Shown piece by piece: positions 8,987 through 17,610 of a stretch of 64,000 nt of DNA. How positions within the stretch are numbered: position 1 is the first letter of the stretch; each line of letters begins with the position of its first letter. The translations under genes and the position numbers were made by a program. Origin of the DNA: Paenibacillus_AQ nitricinens (GTDB lineage: Bacteria; Bacillota; Bacilli; Paenibacillales; Paenibacillaceae); the NCBI RefSeq assembly GCF_052056485.1, contig NZ_CP183948.1:6200001-6264000 (forward strand). The letters run 5' to 3'. The notes beneath the pieces are model-generated. The model saw only the letters and a list, made by a program, of their open reading frames with translations. It was not told the DNA's origin and made no database searches.

Positions 8987-9859
8987 TTATTCTTTTAGCT
9001 CTAAGAGGAAATCTCTCAGGCCCTCACGCCAAGGTCGAATATCCTGAAAACCGTTCGTACGTATCGACAGATGCTCCATCACCGAATTCCGAGGACGTGG
9101 TGCAGGTCTCGGGAACTGTTCCGTAGCACACGGTTCAACCTTAGCGGTGAATTTCAAACCCAAAATATCCTCAGCCTCTGCAAAGATCGCCTGTGTAAAT
9201 TCAAACCAAGTACATGAGTCACTATTTGACGCATGGTATACACCATACTTCTCAGTTTGGACAAGCTCAAGCAAGAATCGAGCTAAATCGACTGTATAGG
9301 TAGGCGAACCTTTTTGGTCATCTACGACTTGAAGCATTGGCTTTTCTTGACCAAGCTTTAGCATTGTTTTGACAAAGTTATTACCATATTTACCGTACAC
9401 CCATGATGTGCGTACGATAAAATACTTAGAGGAAAGGGATTGAACTAACACTTCACCCGCACGTTTCGATTTACCATATATACTCTTAGGGTCTGTATTA
9501 TCATACTCATGGTAAGGTTGTACTCCCAAACCATCAAATACATAATCCGTACTAATGTACACCAGCTTAGCTCCAGCTTTTTCAGAAGCTAGCGCTACGT
9601 TTCGACTGCCCGTTGCATTGATTAAATAAGCAGCATCGATGTCACTTTCTGCTGCATCTACTGCCGTATGCGCAGCACAGTGAATGACAGCATCCGGTCC
9701 AAACTCACCAATAACCTGGATACACTGATCCAGATCGGTGATATCCATCTCCTGACGGTCGCAGCCCATTACATGGTGACCTTGATGCTGGAGTAGCAAA
9801 ACTACGTCCTGACCCAATTGTCCGGCCGCACCTGTAACTAGTACCTTCAGTTGCGCCAT
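8987..9859 (-). CDS. rmlD: dTDP-4-dehydrorhamnose reductase RmlD
   Basis: RmlD carries out the last step of dTDP-L-rhamnose synthesis, NAD(P)H reduction of dTDP-4-dehydro-L-rhamnose. The 290-aa protein starts with the Rossmann motif VTGAAGQLGQDV, has YISTDYVFDG and the catalytic YGKSKRAGE (YxxxK), and the RTSWVYG segment typical of RmlD. The length is standard. Its ATG overlaps the rmlB stop (TAATG), so translation is coupled. It is the last gene of the rmlA-rmlC-rmlB-rmlD run read on the minus strand. Confidence 0.95.
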   Translation of the reverse strand: MAQLKVLVTGAAGQLGQDVVLLLQHQGHHVMGCDRQEMDITDLDQCIQVIGEFGPDAVIHCAAHTAVDAAESDIDAAYLINATGSRNVALASEKAGAKLVYISTDYVFDGLGVQPYHEYDNTDPKSIYGKSKRAGEVLVQSLSSKYFIVRTSWVYGKYGNNFVKTMLKLGQEKPMLQVVDDQKGSPTYTVDLARFLLELVQTEKYGVYHASNSDSCTWFEFTQAIFAEAEDILGLKFTAKVEPCATEQFPRPAPRPRNSVMEHLSIRTNGFQDIRPWREGLRDFLLELKE

Positions 9860-10881
9860 TATAGGGATTCTCCCAAACGATCACCATACTGTAATTCAGC
9901 ATACTTTTGATATTCCCCAGATTGAATGCGGGTCCACCACTCGCGGTTATTGAGATACCATTGGATGGTTTCTTTAATACCTGTTTCAAACGTATGCTTC
10001 GGCTTCCAACCCAGTTCATTCATAATCTTAGTCGGATCTATACCATACCGGCGATCATGCCCCGGACGGTCTTGAACATAAGTAATCAGAGAATCGGGTT
10101 TGCCCAGTTCTTGTAATACCGTATTAACGATATGCACATTCGTACGCTCATTGTTGCCACCGATGTTGTATACTTCACCATTTACGCCCTCATGGATTAC
10201 TAGATCAATCGCACTACAGTGATCCTCAACATACAACCAGTCGCGGATATTCATCCCATCTCCATAAACAGGCAATGCTTGATCAGCTAGTGCGCGAGAG
10301 ATCATTAGTGGGATAAGCTTCTCAGGGAATTGGTATGGGCCATAGTTGTTTGAACAGCGGGTAATGTTCACGGGCAGTCCAAACGTCTCGTGATATGCCC
10401 GTACAAGCAAGTCCCCACCTGCTTTACTTGCGGAATAAGGACTGTTAGGAGCCAAAGGAGTTTCTTCGGTAAATAATCCAGTCGCTCCCAGTGATCCGTA
10501 TACCTCATCCGTAGAAACCTGAACGAACTTGGTGACACTGTATTTTTTCGCCGCATCCAAAAGCACTTGTGTTCCAAGTACATTCGTCTTCACAAACACT
10601 TCCGGCTCCAAAATACTCCGATCCACATGCGATTCAGCCGCGAAATTCACCACTACATCAACACCTTGGCTTATCAGCGCGTCCATCGCCGCTACATCGG
10701 TAATGTCTGCCTTTACGAACTTGTGGTTCGGATGATTTTCAATTGACTTCAAATTTTCCAGGTTGCCTGCATACGTCAACGCATCTACGTTAACGATTTG
10801 ATAATCAGGATGTTGTTGCAGCATGTATAATACAAAGTTGCTGCCGATAAAGCCGGCTCCGCCGGTAACTAGCAGTTTCAT
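9859..10881 (-). CDS. rmlB: dTDP-glucose 4,6-dehydratase RmlB
   Basis: RmlB converts dTDP-glucose to dTDP-4-keto-6-deoxyglucose, using bound NAD+. The 340-aa sequence has VTGGAGFIGSNF at the N-terminus, VQVSTDEVYGSL, the catalytic NSPYSASKAGGD (YxxxK), and RCSNNYGPYQFPEKLIP, the classic RmlB signature. The C-terminal RPGHDRRYGID also matches. AAAGGTGG lies before the ATG at 10881. It stands between rmlC and rmlD in one transcript and supplies the L-rhamnose donor for the glycosyltransferases of this locus. Confidence 0.96.
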   Translation of the reverse strand: MKLLVTGGAGFIGSNFVLYMLQQHPDYQIVNVDALTYAGNLENLKSIENHPNHKFVKADITDVAAMDALISQGVDVVVNFAAESHVDRSILEPEVFVKTNVLGTQVLLDAAKKYSVTKFVQVSTDEVYGSLGATGLFTEETPLAPNSPYSASKAGGDLLVRAYHETFGLPVNITRCSNNYGPYQFPEKLIPLMISRALADQALPVYGDGMNIRDWLYVEDHCSAIDLVIHEGVNGEVYNIGGNNERTNVHIVNTVLQELGKPDSLITYVQDRPGHDRRYGIDPTKIMNELGWKPKHTFETGIKETIQWYLNNREWWTRIQSGEYQKYAELQYGDRLGESL

Positions 10882-10935
10882 GTGTAGACCACCTTTTGTT
10901 CTTTGAAATTAATTTTAAGTCAGTACTTTCGACTG

Positions 10936-11484
10936 TTAATCAAAGTTTATTTCCGCATCTTTCAGTAATGGATGCCGCTCATCCTTATCCGATAATACTG
11001 GACTAGAAGTCGGCCAATCAATACCTAAGGCTGGATCATTCCATAATATGCCGCGATCATTTTCGGGGGAATAATATTCGTCCACCTTATATAACACTTG
11101 GGTGTTCGGAACCAATGTGCAGAATCCATGCGCGAAGCCCTTCGGTACAAGAAGTTGGCGTTTGTTATATTCACTAAGAATTACGCCTACCCATTGACCA
11201 AACGTAGGCGAATTACGACGTATATCCACGATAACATCGTAAATAGCACCGGTTAAGACACGGATTAATTTCGTTTGAGCCTTAGGATTTAATTGGTAGT
11301 GAAGACCTCGCAGGACACCGACCTCTACTGAGAGGGATTGGTTATCTTGAATAAATTGATAGTTAATTCCGACCTTATGCATGATTTCTTCGTTGTAGCT
11401 TTCCATAAAAAAACCCCGGTTGTCGCCATGGACAACCGGTTCTAGTAGGCTTGCGCCTTGTAACTTCAAAGGAGTGACATTCAT
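10936..11484 (-). CDS. rmlC: dTDP-4-dehydrorhamnose 3,5-epimerase RmlC
   Basis: RmlC epimerises C3 and C5 of dTDP-4-keto-6-deoxyglucose, giving the L-rhamno configuration. The 182-aa cupin has GDNRGFFMESYN, QDNQSLSVEVGVLRGLHYQ (with the catalytic His and base region), the IYDVIVDIRRNSPTFG strand and KGFAHGFCTL, all RmlC hallmarks. GGAGGAG stands 7 bases before the ATG. It follows rmlA by 20 bases and precedes rmlB by 54 bases in the same operon. There are no unusual features. Confidence 0.95.
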   Translation of the reverse strand: MNVTPLKLQGASLLEPVVHGDNRGFFMESYNEEIMHKVGINYQFIQDNQSLSVEVGVLRGLHYQLNPKAQTKLIRVLTGAIYDVIVDIRRNSPTFGQWVGVILSEYNKRQLLVPKGFAHGFCTLVPNTQVLYKVDEYYSPENDRGILWNDPALGIDWPTSSPVLSDKDERHPLLKDAEINFD

Positions 11485-11504
11485 TTTAGATCTCCTCCTC
11501 GTTT

Positions 11505-12248
11505 CTATAGTTTTAATTTTCCAAATTCTTCATCAAACATAATATTTCTGGCCAATTCATTGGCTCTCGCTAGTGACGAATGCGTACCCGCATCAGTCCA
11601 CCAACCGCCTAGAACATCATACGTCAGTTCATTTCTTTTAATATATGCATTATTTACATCTGTTATTTCAAGTTCTCCTCGATTTGAAGGAGTAAGCTTC
11701 TTAATAATCTCGAAGACTTTACTATCGAACATGTAAATTCCAGTAACGGCATATCCACTTTTCGGTGTAGCAGGCTTCTCCTCAATAGATATGATATTAT
11801 CACCTGCCAGTTCAGGCACACCGAAGCGTTGTGGATCGGAGACCTCTTGGATCAATATCTTAGCTCCGGTTCCTTGAACTTTGAAGTTCTCAATATATTG
11901 AGAAATATCCTCTTCGAATACGTTATCCCCAAGAATAACTACACTTTGGTCATAGCCAACAAATTGTTCTGCAAGTCCAAGCGCTTGGGCTATGCCGCCA
12001 GCTTCATCCTGAACTTTATAGGTAAAGGAAGCCCCCATAGAGTTACCGCTCCCAAGCAGACTTACCACATCACCCATATGTTCTTTACCAGTAACAATTA
12101 GAATATCCTGAATACCGGCCTGTTTGAGCTTATAGATTGCGTGGAAAATCATTGGGTACTTACCTACTGGAAGGAGATGTTTGTTAGTCACTTTTGTTAG
12201 AGGGTAAAGGCGTGAGCCTGTGCCTCCGGCTAGGATAATGCCTTTCAC
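11505..12248 (-). CDS. rmlA: glucose-1-phosphate thymidylyltransferase RmlA (short form)
   Basis: RmlA makes dTDP-glucose from dTTP and glucose-1-phosphate, the entry point to dTDP-L-rhamnose. The N-terminus KGIILAGGTGSRLYPLT is the nucleotide-binding loop. LGDNVFEEDI carries the metal-binding Asp, and IEEKPATPKSGYAVTGIYMFD and RGELEITDVNNAYI are typical. At 247 aa it belongs to the short Bacilli type (like SpsI), lacking the C-terminal extension of the 290-aa enterobacterial enzymes. The start is GTG at 12248, with GGAGG 8 bases before. It is the first gene of the rml set. Confidence 0.94.
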   Translation of the reverse strand: MKGIILAGGTGSRLYPLTKVTNKHLLPVGKYPMIFHAIYKLKQAGIQDILIVTGKEHMGDVVSLLGSGNSMGASFTYKVQDEAGGIAQALGLAEQFVGYDQSVVILGDNVFEEDISQYIENFKVQGTGAKILIQEVSDPQRFGVPELAGDNIISIEEKPATPKSGYAVTGIYMFDSKVFEIIKKLTPSNRGELEITDVNNAYIKRNELTYDVLGGWWTDAGTHSSLARANELARNIMFDEEFGKLKL

Positions 12249-12298
12249 TAAAATAACCTCCAGCTATTTGTAAGTATTATAATAAATTTTCTATTAGA

Positions 12299-13195
12299 TT
12301 AAATGAATTTTTTAATAACAACAACTAGAATAGCAAACAATATAACTGTAACCAAAATATGTTTATCATTTAATAATATTTCCTCAGGTTTCCCACCAGC
12401 ATTTTTCATATGGATTAAGTAATAATACCTAAAAATCCCGTATAACACGAAAGGTATAGTAAACATCATTGCTGGCTCTTCCGACGCGGCATACATAGAA
12501 TAAAACATAATCAGAACGCCAGTAATAATAGTCATTAGTTGATCTAGCATTTCCACACTATAGAAATTTAAGACTTTTCGTTGATTTGAGGGATCATTTT
12601 TAAATAACAATAGCTCATGTCTTCGCTTTCCAAGTGCTAAGAACAAAGAAAGTCCAAGAGTACATAAAATAAACCAAGAAGTAAGAACACCATCCACAGC
12701 TAAGGCTCCTGTAACAGCTCTTAAAACAAAACCCGCTGCTATAATCATGACATCAATTAGTACTACATGTTTTAAATAAAGGCTATACGAGAGATTCATT
12801 ACGAAATATGCAAGTACTGCTAGTATTACAGAGTAGTTAATAGAATAGGCTAATCCAATAGCTATAATAAAAGTAATAATCCCGATCATAATCGCCGCAG
12901 GGATACTTATCGCACCTGATGCGATCCGTCTATGACACTTTTCTGGATGTAGTCTATCTTTTTCAACATCTACTATATCATTGATAATATATATCGTACT
13001 TGCCATAAAAGAAAATGAAAGAAACGCTAAAAAAGCATCTATCAAGGTAGAAGGATTTAAAATCGCTCCTGAAAAAATTGCTGACGCAAATACAAGTAAA
13101 TTTTTCGTCCATTGTTTAATGCGCATTTCAAAAAGTATATCCGATATAACGGTATGCAATGTTCTTTTTTTCTGAAATACAAGTTGGTGATCCAT
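12299..13195 (-). CDS. UbiA-family prenyltransferase, decaprenyl-phosphate phosphoribosyltransferase-like
   Basis: This is a polytopic membrane enzyme of 298 aa with about eight or nine membrane segments. The first Asp-rich motif, NDIVDVEKDRLHPEK (N72, D73, D76, D80), followed by RRIASG, matches the sub-branch of UbiA proteins that includes mycobacterial Rv3806c. That enzyme adds phosphoribose from PRPP to decaprenyl phosphate. The early KQWTKNLLVF also fits this branch. ATG at 13195 has AGGAG 8 bases upstream. It directly precedes rmlA and directly follows a DivPAP phosphatase gene (14-base gap), with GtrA and a large GT-C-like protein further upstream. The inferred role is to make undecaprenyl-phosphoryl-ribose-5-phosphate. 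Other UbiA substrates cannot be fully excluded. Confidence 0.8.
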   Translation of the reverse strand: MDHQLVFQKKRTLHTVISDILFEMRIKQWTKNLLVFASAIFSGAILNPSTLIDAFLAFLSFSFMASTIYIINDIVDVEKDRLHPEKCHRRIASGAISIPAAIMIGIITFIIAIGLAYSINYSVILAVLAYFVMNLSYSLYLKHVVLIDVMIIAAGFVLRAVTGALAVDGVLTSWFILCTLGLSLFLALGKRRHELLLFKNDPSNQRKVLNFYSVEMLDQLMTIITGVLIMFYSMYAASEEPAMMFTIPFVLYGIFRYYYLIHMKNAGGKPEEILLNDKHILVTVILFAILVVVIKKFI

Positions 13196-13209
13196 ATTAG
13201 ACACTCCTA

Positions 13210-13614
13210 CTAAAGAAGATATATTATATATCCTAATAAAATTCCCAGAACAATCCCGCCGGCCACTTCAATTTTGGTATGTCCTATTCTTTCTCTTAGT
13301 TTGATAGCAGATGATTCTGAAGTAAGCAGATTAATCTTCTCGGCATGTTGTCCAACATATTTCCTCAGACCCGTAGCATCAAAAATAACTATCATTATCA
13401 GGGCAATACCCAGGCCAAAGACCGGAGATTCAAAACCCTCTCTTAATCCAATCAGCCATGTAATTGTGGTTACTACTGTAGTATGGTTGCTAGGAAATCC
13501 ACCATTCCCAATATATCCATGAGCAGCCTTACCAAAACGATATCTATTGATTAAATATTTTAAAGTACCCGCTACAAACCAAGCTACAAAAGGAACAAAA
13601 CAATAATAGATCAT
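13210..13614 (-). CDS. divergent PAP2 family (DivPAP, DUF212) membrane phosphatase
   Basis: This small 134-aa membrane protein has about four membrane segments. The motifs GGFPSNHTTVV (about 38-48), FDATGLRKYVGQHAEKIN (about 78-95) and RIGHTKIEVAGG (about 109-120) are the three conserved blocks of the divergent PAP2 family, with the phosphatase-type SxH. Placed beside a phosphoribosyl-type prenyltransferase, it would fit as the phosphatase that removes the 5-phosphate from polyprenyl-phosphoryl-ribose-5-phosphate, a step assigned to a PAP2 protein (Rv3807c) in mycobacteria. That role is inferred from context. The start has a weak site near 13625. Confidence 0.8.
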   Translation of the reverse strand: MIYYCFVPFVAWFVAGTLKYLINRYRFGKAAHGYIGNGGFPSNHTTVVTTITWLIGLREGFESPVFGLGIALIMIVIFDATGLRKYVGQHAEKINLLTSESSAIKLRERIGHTKIEVAGGIVLGILLGYIIYLL

Positions 13615-13644
13615 TTTTATCTCCTATTCATATATAAACATAAA

Positions 13645-14763
13645 TCAGATTTGTTGGAAACACTCGATGTATTTGGTTGCAGCACTCTCAACTCCGAATA
13701 GTTCATTGATTATTCTCTTGTCTTTAATGTATTTATCCTTATTTTCCAAAACTTTAATGATAGCTTCAGCTAGTTGTTGTACATCTTTTAACCCAGCCGT
13801 TTCCCCCATCATAGTCCTTCTGGTTATCTCTCTCACTCCAGGTAAGTCTGAGGCAACCACTGGTACACCAGCAAGCATCGCTTCAACTTGCACCATCCCA
13901 AAAGCTTCAAGAGAGTTTGTACTAGGAAGTACAAATAGGTCTAAAGAATAATAAAAATCAATCAGTTGTTGTGTAGATAACCTTCCCAAGAATTTCACAT
14001 AGGTTTCATCCCAGCCAATATTTAATTTCAAGTCCTCATAAATGCTTCCACCAGCAATATTATTGTAATCGCCAGCAATTAAGAATTGAACATTCGGTAA
14101 TACTTTTTTCACAATGGGAGCAGCTTGCAGTAGAATATCTATACCTTTTTCCTCAACTATCCTACCACAAAAACCTATATATGTTTCTTCTTTCTGAGAT
14201 CTTTCACGAGAAGTATCGAATTCTTTATAAAACGATGAAGTAGGATGTATCTCCAACCATTTATCTTTAAAATCAGGTAGCACTCTTGAGCTCTTTGCAT
14301 AATCGTAGGAACTGACCACAATTTTCCTGGCTCTTTTAAAACTCGATCGAGAGGATTTATCCATTAGTTTCACTATAATGGAATTCACGAAAGATTGAGG
14401 CAAATTCACATCACATTGATAAGTTAAAATCAGTTTTTCTTTACTCGTTAGGTGACTGATAATACCTGCCTCAGCCATTGGTTGATGTAGATTTACTATA
14501 TCAGCATTTTTTTGAAGTTTATGAAACTTGCGTAAATAATCCAGGCTAATATAACCCTTGCTTACTTTAAATAATAGATTAGCACGAACTACTTTAACGC
14601 CATTAATCTCTTCAAACTCTAAAAGATGACTCTCGTGCTTAGCTGTTAGTACCGTTACCTCATGTTCCTTTGCCAACTCTTCGGCTAAAGACTTAGCACA
14701 TTCAGAGAGGCCACTTATATATGGGTAATAATAATTAAGAACAATTAATATCTTTAATCTCAT
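13645..14763 (-). CDS. family 4 glycosyltransferase
   Basis: This is a 372-aa GT-B fold enzyme. The N-terminal half begins KILIVLNYYYPYISGLSE, with a glycine/serine acceptor loop. The C-terminal half has FCGRIVEEKGIDILL, FLIAGDY, LDLFVLPSTNSLEAFGMVQVEAM (the ExFGxxxxE donor motif) and VVASDLPGVREI. It probably adds a sugar to the lipid-linked glycan in the cytoplasm. GAGG before ATG at 14763 overlaps the end of the upstream gtrA-like gene, so the two are co-transcribed and perhaps coupled. The donor is unknown. AT content is high, as in its neighbours. Confidence 0.86.
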   Translation of the reverse strand: MRLKILIVLNYYYPYISGLSECAKSLAEELAKEHEVTVLTAKHESHLLEFEEINGVKVVRANLLFKVSKGYISLDYLRKFHKLQKNADIVNLHQPMAEAGIISHLTSKEKLILTYQCDVNLPQSFVNSIIVKLMDKSSRSSFKRARKIVVSSYDYAKSSRVLPDFKDKWLEIHPTSSFYKEFDTSRERSQKEETYIGFCGRIVEEKGIDILLQAAPIVKKVLPNVQFLIAGDYNNIAGGSIYEDLKLNIGWDETYVKFLGRLSTQQLIDFYYSLDLFVLPSTNSLEAFGMVQVEAMLAGVPVVASDLPGVREITRRTMMGETAGLKDVQQLAEAIIKVLENKDKYIKDKRIINELFGVESAATKYIECFQQI

Positions 14764-14768
14764 TTTGT

Positions 14769-15215
14769 TTACCTCTTCTTTGTATTAAACACAAAAAGTT
14801 TATTAACACCAAAAGTCGCAATAATAATAGCTAAACTGAGAAAGACTCTTGAAAAATTCACATTGTAATGCAACGCAGATACCAGTAAATAAAACAGTAT
14901 GTTATCTATAAGTAAGGATACCAGTCTCACAATAAAAAATTTAATCAGCTGCTTACCGTCTTTATATTCCGAGGAGTCAGATTTAAAAACAAACTTCTTA
15001 TTAAGAATGTAGTTCACAAATACAGCAAATATATAACTAACTATATTCGCGACAATATAGTACATCCCCAAACTCTCTAACCAAAAAAATGCCAACAGAT
15101 TAATACCTGTCGTCACAGCTCCCCAGAATCCATACTTAATAAATTCTATTATATTTTTGATATTTTTTTGTTTTTTTTCGTTGGAAACAGTTGAACCTGT
15201 CAAATAAAACACCAA
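14769..15215 (-). CDS. GtrA family membrane protein (polyprenyl-phosphate-sugar flippase type)
   Basis: This 148-aa protein has four predicted membrane segments (about 26-50, 52-72, 90-112, 120-140). The first ends with IKYGFWGAVTTGINLLAFFWL and the second includes NIVSYIFAVFVNYILNKKFVF, which match the GtrA signature. Members move undecaprenyl-phosphate-linked single sugars across the membrane; mycobacterial Rv3789 is linked to decaprenyl-phosphoryl-arabinose. Being next to a GT-C-like enzyme and a UbiA/DivPAP pair supports a flippase role for a polyprenyl-phosphate sugar. The start is uncertain: no clear Shine-Dalgarno site precedes the TTG at 15215, and a few downstream starts are possible. 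Confidence 0.82.
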   Translation of the reverse strand: MVFYLTGSTVSNEKKQKNIKNIIEFIKYGFWGAVTTGINLLAFFWLESLGMYYIVANIVSYIFAVFVNYILNKKFVFKSDSSEYKDGKQLIKFFIVRLVSLLIDNILFYLLVSALHYNVNFSRVFLSLAIIIATFGVNKLFVFNTKKR

Positions 15216-15241
15216 CTATCGCTTAATTTAGGCTGGATAAA

Positions 15242-17458
15242 TTATTTATTTTTCATATTAATATCGAGGTGCCTAAGTATAAACCCGAAATTCCTGTTAT
15301 CACCAGTATCTACAGTATTCAATTTCCCATCTGATATAATTGATACACTTATGCTTTCACGAGGCTTTAAGTTTATCAATTCAGTTGTGATAGTAGTATC
15401 GGCCCCCCCTTCAGCGATCAACTTTTCTTTAGCGTATACTTTAATATCACGATTATCAAATATTCCCTTCTCAGTTTTCAAAGATATTGTCAGATTTTGT
15501 TCGTTATCAGTCGCATTAAAAAGTGATAATTCTGATTTATTAGAACTTGTCCATCTAAAATATCCAACCCCATCTTTTTCAAGATTATAAAATCCATCAG
15601 TTGGCCTAATCGCTATTGTAGGAGCATAAAGCAATACATACTTACTGTTATGCCAGAGGACATCTTCAGAATTAGATAAAAAAGAATAATAATCCTGCAT
15701 GGAAACAACTGAATATTTAGTATTTTCAAATTGGTGTGGAGCAAGGAAACTAAAATAGGAATAATCAACTTCTGATGTTTTATTATGCTTAATTGGGACA
15801 TCTTTTAATGCATATACAATAGCATGCTTATCTGCCGGAGAACTGCTCGTTATCCCTATAGGCTCATCTAGTGGAACCATATTAGCAGCGTTACGTAGTT
15901 CCATAACTGAATGATCAAAATAATATATATTACTTCCCTTATAATTCTGATAGACAGTCATAAGATTCATACCAGCAACAATTATTAAGATACAACTCAA
16001 TATTATTTTCTTGATATAGGATTTTTTGAGTTTGAGTTTCCAACCATCAGCAAAATACGCGAAGAATATAACTACAAAAGGAGCTATCGTCGTAATATGC
16101 TTCATCTCTGCATAAGCATTTGAACTTAATCTTAAATAGATTTCATTCATGAAGAAAAATAAGATAATACCCAGAACTGCATATTTATCCCCATTTTTTT
16201 TTCGAAACATACCAACACAAATTACTGTTAAAAATAACAAAGGAAGTATAATCATGAGAAAATCATAACCCAACTGAATCGTTCGAGAGAACATCCCAAA
16301 AGAAGATACTGCTGCCTTTAAGCGTTCATAATCAGGTGCACCATACAAGTTACTAATAAGTTGTTTAAAGGGCATCATTCTTCCAAAATAAGCATCGATA
16401 CTTCCAGAATCAACCATAACGCTTTTTAAGATATTCACATTAAACCTTGCCGCAATAAACATCCCCACAGGATTAAGAAGAAAAGATAACGCGCCAACTT
16501 TCAGAGATTCTAACAACACTCTTATTCTCATACCAGTTTCAGCATTAATAATCTTACAAAGAGTAATAATCACATAGATAAAAAACAAGTAAACTGCATA
16601 TTCAGCATAGACTGTTAGAGTACCAACCAATAATAAAGCAGCTAAAAAAACAAGCCCTTTTTGTTTCTTTCTTGGGTTTACCACTAAATACAAACCTGAA
16701 AAACTTAGTAGACATGTTATACCATAAATTTGAGGTGCATACTGGGAGAATATAAGAAAGACCCATAAACCACCAGCCGCAAATATCATTGAAGTATACA
16801 GAGAAGTCCTTTTACTTACATCCAAGCAATAAGACATTAGAAAATAACATGAAAAAATTGTCAAAGTACCTAGTGTGTTCGAAAATAAATAGAATATTTC
16901 ATGTGATTCAAGTTGAAAGATACACATGAAGAATGAGCCTAAAAGATCTGTACCAAATCTTGTGTTAGTGATCATATAATTAGCAAGAGAATTGAAGGGT
17001 ACTTCTGAAGAATAAACAATAGGCTCAGTTATTCTATGTGATTTAAGCCAATCCATGCTTGACAGATAGAATGCAATATCATTGTTAGAATTCTGCAAGC
17101 TTAACAGCTCACCCTTAGAAATTATCGGAAACTGAAGAATAAATAAAGAGCTTAAAACAATAAGCAACAAATATTTATTCTCGAACATTGTCTTTAACCA
17201 AAGCACTCCAATATCCTTTATAAAATAGAGGGTGCATATTAATATGAATAAAAGGCCGGGAGCTATTACTTTTACCGGAAAAACAAGTGAAAGAAGTTGA
17301 ATTATGCAGGTTAAAAAAACTGCTCCTAACACAGGAATGAAACTACAAAAACCTGTGTTAAAAAATAAATTTCTATCAAATCTAAATATTCTGAAACATA
17401 ATAAACCAAAAACACAAAAAGTTAATATCATTAAAAATGATAATAAAATTGATAACAT
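15242..17458 (-). CDS. large polytopic membrane protein, GT-C-like glycosyltransferase candidate
   Basis: This 738-aa protein has about 11-13 membrane segments up to residue about 510, then a soluble C-terminal part of about 220 residues that should lie outside the cell. After the third or fourth segment an external loop contains NSNNDIAFYLSSMDWLKSH, with acidic residues D127 and D136. Acidic residues in the first large external loop mark GT-C enzymes that use polyprenyl-phosphate sugars. I do not recognise a close named family. Located directly upstream of gtrA on the minus strand, and near the UbiA/DivPAP pair, it is the natural candidate for the transferase that uses the flipped lipid-linked sugar. 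GAGGGAG precedes the ATG. Composition is very AT-rich. Confidence 0.7.
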   Translation of the reverse strand: MLSILLSFLMILTFCVFGLLCFRIFRFDRNLFFNTGFCSFIPVLGAVFLTCIIQLLSLVFPVKVIAPGLLFILICTLYFIKDIGVLWLKTMFENKYLLLIVLSSLFILQFPIISKGELLSLQNSNNDIAFYLSSMDWLKSHRITEPIVYSSEVPFNSLANYMITNTRFGTDLLGSFFMCIFQLESHEIFYLFSNTLGTLTIFSCYFLMSYCLDVSKRTSLYTSMIFAAGGLWVFLIFSQYAPQIYGITCLLSFSGLYLVVNPRKKQKGLVFLAALLLVGTLTVYAEYAVYLFFIYVIITLCKIINAETGMRIRVLLESLKVGALSFLLNPVGMFIAARFNVNILKSVMVDSGSIDAYFGRMMPFKQLISNLYGAPDYERLKAAVSSFGMFSRTIQLGYDFLMIILPLLFLTVICVGMFRKKNGDKYAVLGIILFFFMNEIYLRLSSNAYAEMKHITTIAPFVVIFFAYFADGWKLKLKKSYIKKIILSCILIIVAGMNLMTVYQNYKGSNIYYFDHSVMELRNAANMVPLDEPIGITSSSPADKHAIVYALKDVPIKHNKTSEVDYSYFSFLAPHQFENTKYSVVSMQDYYSFLSNSEDVLWHNSKYVLLYAPTIAIRPTDGFYNLEKDGVGYFRWTSSNKSELSLFNATDNEQNLTISLKTEKGIFDNRDIKVYAKEKLIAEGGADTTITTELINLKPRESISVSIISDGKLNTVDTGDNRNFGFILRHLDINMKNK

Positions 17459-17610
17459 TACTATTAACTCCCTCTATAATTATCTACAAAAAAGCACCAC
17501 AATGAGAATTAGATTAAATTACAATCAGTTAATATAGAAAATAAAGGATAATTATTCTCACGAATTACTCATTGGCTATATCGTCTAGACTCATTTATAG
17601 AAAAAAGTTC

